From: an uncultured Eggerthellaceae bacterium
GTDB lineage: Bacteria > Actinomycetota > Coriobacteriia > Coriobacteriales > Eggerthellaceae
DNA length: 64,000 bases
Direction of reading: 5' to 3'
Assembly: GCA_910589125.1 (NCBI GenBank)
Contig: CAJURX010000003.1
Coordinates: forward strand, 74,084-138,083
Below, piece by piece: positions 59,176 to 64,000 of this stretch (position 1 is the stretch's first letter; each line of letters opens with the position of its first letter). Made by a program: the position numbers and the translations under genes. Below the pieces are notes generated by a model. It was not told the origin of the DNA, did no database searches, and saw nothing but the letters and a program-made list of their open reading frames with translations.

Positions 59176-61635
59176 ATGCGGTTGTCGCTCAATTGGGTCA
59201 GCGAATACGTGGAGATACCGGATGGTCTGCAGGACCTGTGCGACCGGCTGGATCTCACCGGTACGGGCGTCGAAGGCGTGGAGACGCTGGGGGAGGCCCT
59301 GGAGGGCGTGGTCGTGGGCCACGTGCTCACCTGTGAAGAGCATCCTGATTCCGATCACATGCATGTCGTGACCGTGGATGTGGGAGAGGCGGAACCGGTG
59401 CAGATCGTCTGCGGCGCTCCCAACATCGCTGCGGGCATCAAGGTCCCCGTCGCGAAGGTGGGCGCGGTGCTGCCCAGCGAAGACGGTGGCTTCAAGATAA
59501 AGAAGAGCAAGCTGCGCGGCGTTGTCAGCTGCGGCATGTGCTGCTCCAAGCGCGAGCTGGGGCGTGGCACGGACCATGATGGCATCTGGGTGCTCCCTGA
59601 GGATGCGCCCGTGGGTGTGGCCATGAGCGAGTATCTTGATGAGGGTGATACGGTGCTCGACCTCGAGATCACGCCGAACAGGCCGGACTGCCTTTCCGTC
59701 ACGGGGCTGGCGCGTGAGCTGGGCGCGATGTACCTGACGGATGTGTCCGACCCCTTGCCCGAGGCCGCAGCGCGACTGGAGCAGCTCGTGGATGGCGTGC
59801 CCGCATCCGAGGATGTCACCGTCACGATCGCCGACGAGGACCGCTGCGTCCGCTATAACGCGCGCGTCGTCGAGGGTGTGAAGGTGGGACCCTCTCCCGC
59901 ATGGCTCGCAGAGCGCGTGACCGCAGCGGGGGCACGCTCCATCAACAATATCGTGGATGTGACGAACTACATCCTGTTCCTCTATGGGCAGCCCTTGCAT
60001 GCCTTCGACTATGACCGCTTGAAGGGCGCAGATGGCAAGGTGGATGTCATCATCCGCCCTGCCAAGGATGGAGAGGCGTTCACGACGCTTGATGGGCAGC
60101 CCCGAGAGCTCACGCAGGACATGACCGTCATCGCCACGCCTGAGCGCGCGGTCGCGCTCGCGGGCGTCATGGGCGGCTTGGACTCCGAGGTGGAGGATGA
60201 CACCACCTGCGTGCTCCTCGAGACGGCCACCTTCTCTCGTGCGCACACCTCGCGCACCTCGCGGAACCTGGGGCTCATCTCCGAGGCGTCGCTGCGCTAT
60301 GAGCGTGGGGTGGATGCTGCTCCCATAGATGAGATATCGAAGGCGGCAGCTGCGCTCATGGCCGAGGTCTCGGGCGGGCATGTTCGCCCGGGCTGTGTTG
60401 AGGTGTGCCTCGATGTGCCCGAGGGGCGCGATCTGGACCTTCGCATCGGTCGCTTCAACGCCATGATGGGCTCGGACATCCCTGCTTCGTTCATGGAGGA
60501 TGTGCTCACCCGTCTGGGTTGCACGGTGCAGCTTGACGGCGATGCGGATGTGCTGCACGTGCGCACGCCCACGTTCCGTCCTGACCTGGAGCGCGAGATC
60601 GACCTGTATGAGGAGGTCCTGCGCCTGTGGGGCATGGACCGGATAGCACCGACGCTTCCCGCCTCTCCGGCACGCGTGGGCATGCGGACCGACGCTCAGG
60701 CCGTGCGCCGCACGGTGGATGCCACGCTGCGTGCGTGCGGGCTGTCGGAGACCATGACCTACTCGTTCGCAGACCCTGAGGACATGGTGCGGCTGAGGAT
60801 GGATGAGGTGGCACCAGGGGAGGCCGTGGAGCTGCTGAATCCCATGAATGCAGACCACGCCATCATGCGCCGCTCCATCTTCCCGGGCCTGCTCAGATCC
60901 GTTGCGCGCAATCAAGCGCATGGCGTCCAGAACGTGCAGCTCTACGAGATCGGCACCGTGTTCTCCACGGCCCCCGAGCGCACCAAGCCCAAGGAGGTCG
61001 CGAAGGTGGCTGCCGTCATGGTGGGTGCCATGGGACCTGAGTCGTGGAACGCCTCGCGCATCCCCTTCGACTTCTTCGATGCGAAGGGCGTCTGCGAGGC
61101 GCTCACGCATGAGCTGGCCTGCGCCAAGATGCGCTTCAAGCCCCTTGAGGCAGATGAGGCGCCCTATGTGCAGCCAGGGCGCGCTGCGCGCATCTTCTCT
61201 GGCGGCATAGAGCTCGGCTGGGTCGCCGAGCTGCATCCGCTTGCAGTGGAGGCGTTCGATGTGACGGGTCCGGTGGCTGCTTTCGAGCTGGATATGGCTG
61301 CGCTCTTGAAGGTCACGCGCCCTGCGCGCGATTACGTTGGCATCCCCTCGTTCCCTGCTGTCGAGGTCGATCAGGCCTTCGTGGTGTCGGAGGATGTGAC
61401 GCATGAGAAGATGGAGCAGGTCATGGGGTCTGCGGGTGGCAAGCTCCTCGAGAGCGCTGCCCTCTTCGATGTGTATCGCGATGATGAGCGCGTGGGTGCG
61501 GGCAAGAAGTCCATGGCATATCGCCTCATCTATCGCGCATCCGATCGCACGCTCACCACAGATGAGGTAGAGCGGGCGCACGCGAAGCTCCTGAAGAAGG
61601 TCGAGGCTGCAACGGGGGCTGAGACACGCTCCTGA
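59176..61635 (+). CDS. pheT: Phenylalanine-tRNA ligase, beta subunit
   Basis: An 819-residue subunit of normal size. Seen are the N-terminal RLSLNWVSEYVEIP, the tRNA-binding EMAP-like domain (about 40-150, VCGAPNIAAGIKVPVAKVGA), B3/B4 editing region (NNIVDVTNYILFLYGQPLHAFDYD in part), B5 (LDLRIGRFNAMMGSDIPASF), the pseudo-catalytic core, and the C-terminal FDX-ACB domain ending LYRASDRTL-type. It forms the alpha2-beta2 enzyme and binds the anticodon of tRNA-Phe. The start has GGGG upstream. Confidence 0.98.
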   Translation: MRLSLNWVSEYVEIPDGLQDLCDRLDLTGTGVEGVETLGEALEGVVVGHVLTCEEHPDSDHMHVVTVDVGEAEPVQIVCGAPNIAAGIKVPVAKVGAVLPSEDGGFKIKKSKLRGVVSCGMCCSKRELGRGTDHDGIWVLPEDAPVGVAMSEYLDEGDTVLDLEITPNRPDCLSVTGLARELGAMYLTDVSDPLPEAAARLEQLVDGVPASEDVTVTIADEDRCVRYNARVVEGVKVGPSPAWLAERVTAAGARSINNIVDVTNYILFLYGQPLHAFDYDRLKGADGKVDVIIRPAKDGEAFTTLDGQPRELTQDMTVIATPERAVALAGVMGGLDSEVEDDTTCVLLETATFSRAHTSRTSRNLGLISEASLRYERGVDAAPIDEISKAAAALMAEVSGGHVRPGCVEVCLDVPEGRDLDLRIGRFNAMMGSDIPASFMEDVLTRLGCTVQLDGDADVLHVRTPTFRPDLEREIDLYEEVLRLWGMDRIAPTLPASPARVGMRTDAQAVRRTVDATLRACGLSETMTYSFADPEDMVRLRMDEVAPGEAVELLNPMNADHAIMRRSIFPGLLRSVARNQAHGVQNVQLYEIGTVFSTAPERTKPKEVAKVAAVMVGAMGPESWNASRIPFDFFDAKGVCEALTHELACAKMRFKPLEADEAPYVQPGRAARIFSGGIELGWVAELHPLAVEAFDVTGPVAAFELDMAALLKVTRPARDYVGIPSFPAVEVDQAFVVSEDVTHEKMEQVMGSAGGKLLESAALFDVYRDDERVGAGKKSMAYRLIYRASDRTLTTDEVERAHAKLLKKVEAATGAETRS

Positions 61636-61667
61636 CCATATCGGTGCCACGTGATGAGGGGATGCTC

Positions 61668-61778
61668 ATGAAGCGAGACTATCCGAACCTGTGCCAGCCC
61701 ATCCGGATCGGCAACCTGACGCTGCGCGATCGCATGGCATCAGCGCCCATGGGAGCGACGGACATCACCGCGGACTAA
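61668..61778 (+). pseudogene. Fragment of an enoate-reductase/NADH:flavin oxidoreductase gene
   Basis: An ATG at 61668 begins 36 codons: MKRDYPNLCQPIRIGNLTLR then DRMASAPMGATDITAD and a stop. This is the opening of old-yellow-enzyme-type (2,4-dienoyl-CoA/2-enoate reductase) proteins, normally 640 or more residues, and PIRIGNLTLRDRMASAPMG is the FMN-domain start. The rest of the gene is not found downstream. A premature stop replaces the usual G-C-L continuation, so it is a remnant, likely cut off when the following lower-G+C segment arrived. A GATGAGGGG lies upstream of the ATG. Confidence 0.75.
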
Positions 61779-62223
61779 GAATCCATGCACCCTATCAGTG
61801 ATGGGGTGCATGCCGCTCGCCGTGCTCGCTCATTCATTCTCACCTGCATTCGCAGGTTCTCACATTGCGATCTGACCTCCGCTTTCCTCTCCATTCGCAT
61901 AGGTCCTTTTCCGTTGCAGCGATCATAAGGCCAATCGAATGCTGCCAGGCTTCAGTAGTCTCATGACATCATCGTGAGCGCCATCTGATCGCTGTAAAAG
62001 GTATTGATGCTCGCATCCAAGGTGCTTTGCAAGGGATGCATCTTCTGCGTCTGTGAGTTGCAGAAAGGGATCGGGTTGCGCTCAAGAAACAGATGCTGCT
62101 CTTCAGTGGGAAGCAGATGAGGCATGTGTTCATTACATCGAACGAGTCGTTTGTTGCAAATGTCCGCACTGCAACGGCCTTGCGCGTGATACTTGCGGAC
62201 GCAATATATCTGAGGAGCTGATC
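61779..62223. other. Intergenic region of lower G+C before the CoA ligase genes
   Basis: 445 bases without a supported gene. It opens with a hairpin ATGCACCC (61785-61792) and GGGTGCAT (61804-61811) right after the remnant stop. The rest is lower in G+C, with no convincing frame. Candidate -10 sequences precede 62224 but none is strong. Confidence 0.5.
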
Positions 62224-63867
62224 GTGTATCCATCTCAAGAACATCGCCATGAGGCATATCATTCGGAGGCCGTAGCGCCTTCCTCTGTTGAAAGCCTGAG
62301 CATGCACGACTACATGAGGGCGTGCAATGAGGGCTTCGAGGACGAAGTCGCTCTTGTTTGCGGGGAGAGAAAGCTTGCTTATGGTGAGTTGTTCCAGCAC
62401 ATTGATGCTACCGCACAGGCCTTCCGGTCGTTCGGGGTTCGCTCTGGAGATACCGTAGCGCTCTGTTCGCTATCAACTCCCGAGACGATCATCGCCTTCT
62501 ATGCCCTCAATAAGATCGGAGCCGTGATCGCTTCCGTTGATCCACGTAAGCCATTGAGCGAAGTGAATGCGTATATGGAGGAAGTATCTCCGGATATGAC
62601 ATTGATGCTCGATGTCTTCGCGTTTAAGTACGATGTGGTGAACGGATGGAAGGGTGGCAGCTGCGTTCTTCTGCCGTCCGGTGCCGAGCTGCCCAAGTCG
62701 TCTTCGGGTGTCATATCATGGACGGATTTCTTGCAGAGCGGAAAGATGTCATCCACAGTCCAGGCTGCTTCGGTCATCCAAGACGCTGGAGATGTTGCTG
62801 TGCTCATGCATACGAGCGGAACAACAGGGTTCCCCAAACGTGTGATGTTGACCAATGGCAATTTCAATTCCATTGCCTTGCAGTACACGATGGCCTTTGA
62901 GTTCAAGCGACAGAGGACCTTCCTGAGCGTCATCCCGTTCTTCCTGTGCTACGGATTGAACATAAATGTGCATCTGCCCCTTTGTGCAGGCGTTACAGCA
63001 GTGCTTGTCCCTGATTTTGATGCCAGCAGATTCGCCGACATCCTCATGGCGACAAGGGCGAACTATGTTGCTGGAATGCCCTATTTCTTCGAGCAGCTTG
63101 TGGACAAGGCGAAGGAAGCCCGAGCTGATCTGAGCTTCTTGGAGATCGTGGCCTGTGGCGGTGATTTCCTTAAGCCCGATGCTGAGGATCGCTTGAACGA
63201 GATGTTGGCTGCAGCAGGGAGCGGCGCTCGGGTGATCAAAGGCTTCGGCATGACAGAGCTGTGCTCGACAGCGGTAACGTGCACTCCTGAGAACAATCCT
63301 CTTGGGAGCGTGGGAAAGCCACTGCCTTTGAACGAAGTAAGGATCTTGCGAGTGGAGGACGACGCTCCTCTGGGGGTTGGGGAAACAGGGCAGATCTGCA
63401 TCACTGGTCCATCTGTGATGAAAGGCTATCTGCATAACGAGGAAGATACGGATAAGGTCATCTTGCTCATGGATGGCAAGCGCTGGATGCGAACGGGCGA
63501 CGTGGGTTATCTTGACGAGGTGGGCAATCTCTACGTGACGGGGCGCGTCAAGCGTTCATTCATGCGTGCGCAGGCAAAGGTATACCCCGAAGTCATCGAG
63601 GCGGTGATCGTAGGCAACGTGCATGTTGAAGACTGCGCTGTTGTCGGGAGAAGCGTCGGGGAGAACGAAGCGGAGCCTATCGCCTTTGTGGTTGCGAATA
63701 TCTCAGACCAGGTCGAAGGGGAGCTCGTTGAGGACATGCTTGAGGAGTGTCGGTACAGGTTGGCGCCCCATTTTGTTCCGGTAGAAGTCAGATTCCTCGA
63801 TGCTCTTCCGATGACCGATGCTGGCAAAGTCGACTATCGCGCTCTGGAAGCGATAGGGGTGAGATAG
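62224..63867 (+). CDS. AMP-dependent acyl-CoA synthetase (first of two)
   Basis: A 547-residue adenylate-forming enzyme from GTG 62224 (GAGGAG 7 bases upstream). Motifs: MHTSGTTGFPKR P-loop (195-206), GFGMTELCS (A5), RTGDVGYLDE (A7), GRVKRSFMR in place of the usual GRxKDxI, and the catalytic-type Lys535 in MTDAGKVDYRAL. The N-terminus is odd: MYPSQEHRHEAY and its codons are shared with the next gene. It likely activates a carboxylic acid to its CoA ester. The GC content is lower than in most of the window. Substrate is unknown; the neighbouring enoate-reductase fragment suggests unsaturated or aryl acids. Confidence 0.88.
   Translation: MYPSQEHRHEAYHSEAVAPSSVESLSMHDYMRACNEGFEDEVALVCGERKLAYGELFQHIDATAQAFRSFGVRSGDTVALCSLSTPETIIAFYALNKIGAVIASVDPRKPLSEVNAYMEEVSPDMTLMLDVFAFKYDVVNGWKGGSCVLLPSGAELPKSSSGVISWTDFLQSGKMSSTVQAASVIQDAGDVAVLMHTSGTTGFPKRVMLTNGNFNSIALQYTMAFEFKRQRTFLSVIPFFLCYGLNINVHLPLCAGVTAVLVPDFDASRFADILMATRANYVAGMPYFFEQLVDKAKEARADLSFLEIVACGGDFLKPDAEDRLNEMLAAAGSGARVIKGFGMTELCSTAVTCTPENNPLGSVGKPLPLNEVRILRVEDDAPLGVGETGQICITGPSVMKGYLHNEEDTDKVILLMDGKRWMRTGDVGYLDEVGNLYVTGRVKRSFMRAQAKVYPEVIEAVIVGNVHVEDCAVVGRSVGENEAEPIAFVVANISDQVEGELVEDMLEECRYRLAPHFVPVEVRFLDALPMTDAGKVDYRALEAIGVR
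62230..62259 (+). repeat. 30-base direct repeat, first copy
   Basis: Identical over 30 bases to 63878-63907 (CCATCTCAAGAACATCGCCA, then TGAGGCATAT). Each copy encodes PSQEHRHEAY at the start of its CoA ligase gene; the surrounding bases diverge at once. Confidence 0.95.
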
Positions 63868-63871
63868 CGCA

Positions 63872-64000
63872 ATGTACCCATCTCAAGAACATCGCCATGA
63901 GGCATATTTCCCAGAGCACGTTTTGCCTTTGGCCTATGAGGGCAAGACCATTTACGACTATCTCTTTGGCCAACCCGATCTGGATCCGTCGCTGCCCGCA
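63872..64000 (+). CDS. AMP-dependent acyl-CoA synthetase (second of two), N-terminal part
   Basis: Starts at ATG 63872, four bases after the stop of the first ligase gene and about 10 bases after GGGGTGAG, and runs off the window in the open frame. The first 43 residues are MYPSQEHRHEAYFPEHVLPL and then YEGKTIYDYLFGQ, closely following the start of the preceding gene (MYPSQEHRHEAYHSE, MHDYMRACN). It is therefore taken as a paralogous acyl-CoA synthetase, most likely in the same operon. The catalytic part lies outside the window. Confidence 0.7.
   Translation, partial: MYPSQEHRHEAYFPEHVLPLAYEGKTIYDYLFGQPDLDPSLPA
63878..63907 (+). repeat. 30-base direct repeat, second copy
   Basis: Exact copy of 62230-62259, near the start of the second CoA ligase gene. 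It is a likely footprint of tandem duplication or gene conversion. Confidence 0.95.

Noticed and set aside
59173..61650. Very long minus-strand open frame (825 codons) opposite pheT
   Set aside because: It is an antisense shadow created by high G+C codon bias; the product is His/Arg-rich with no domain, and pheT on the other strand is certain.
1..64000. CRISPR arrays, insertion sequences, prophage genes
   Set aside because: No regularly spaced repeats, transposase or phage structural signatures were seen; the only long direct repeat is the 30-base pair at 62230 and 63878.

Overview
The window is one contiguous stretch of a bacterial chromosome of roughly 60% G+C. I place it in the Actinomycetota, most likely class Coriobacteriia (Eggerthellaceae/Atopobiaceae-like). 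The grounds are the high G+C, a four-S1-domain ribosomal protein S1, a candidate leaderless promoter at dinB, a complete arginine deiminase operon in an apparently fermentative setting, ferredoxin-linked 2-oxoacid oxidoreductases, tandem DegV proteins and a fused L-serine dehydratase. The genus cannot be fixed from the sequence alone. Coding density is high and genes commonly overlap by 1-4 bases (ATGA/GTGA junctions).

Layout. 1-4.5 kb: end of nicotinate phosphoribosyltransferase, two DegV lipid-binding proteins, a degenerate 3-hydroxyisobutyrate-dehydrogenase-like protein and a PflX-type radical SAM protein. 4.5-7.2 kb (minus): tRNA-Thr and a two-gene DNA-repair-type radical SAM/DUF4130 unit behind a LexA-like operator. 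7.2-12 kb: pyrE, a hypothetical gene, an M42 aminopeptidase with a long disordered tail, smpB, a very acidic protein and tmRNA. 12-19.2 kb: a small membrane protein, a PucR-type regulator and, divergently, arcA-arcB-arcC-YfcC transporter. 19.3-24 kb: dinB, an L,D-transpeptidase, murI, rdgB and tRNA-Pro. 24-27.4 kb: a lower-G+C accessory patch with a Fic protein, three very small genes, several hairpins and a lipoprotein. 27.7-31.3 kb: M23 peptidase, tRNA-Arg, argS, and tRNA-His, -Lys and -Ile2/Met. 31.5-36.8 kb: phenylacetate-CoA-ligase-like enzyme, a LysR effector-domain-only protein and a three-gene 2-oxoacid:ferredoxin oxidoreductase, then tRNA-Gly (minus). 37-41 kb: serine dehydratase, DUF4180, DUF1905, a remnant gene and an SDR. 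40.8-45.1 kb: a small CxC protein, a GNAT-ABC ATPase fusion with its permease, and an MFS transporter. 45.3-49.3 kb: two CPA1 Na+/H+ antiporters flanking tRNA-Val. 49.4-61.6 kb: TSCPD protein, trpS, rpsA, coaE, uvrB, recN, an RlpA-like secreted protein, pheS and pheT. 61.7-64 kb: a truncated enoate-reductase fragment followed by two tandem acyl-CoA-synthetase genes that share an identical 30-base start; the second runs off the window.

Functional themes. Energy comes from amino acids: arginine (arcABC and transporter), serine (sdaA) and 2-oxo acids (oxidoreductase plus CoA ligase, which could conserve ATP). DNA damage functions (dinB, uvrB, recN, and the radical SAM pair with a LexA-like box and a clamp-binding-like peptide) are prominent but scattered. 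Cell-envelope enzymes (L,D-transpeptidase, murI, M23, RlpA-like) and translation genes (smpB/ssrA, argS, trpS, pheST, rpsA, eight tRNAs) make up most of the rest. The most interesting leads are the radical SAM/DUF4130 pair, the GNAT-ABC fusion, the acidic protein between smpB and ssrA, the tandem CoA ligases, and small genes hidden in apparent gaps.
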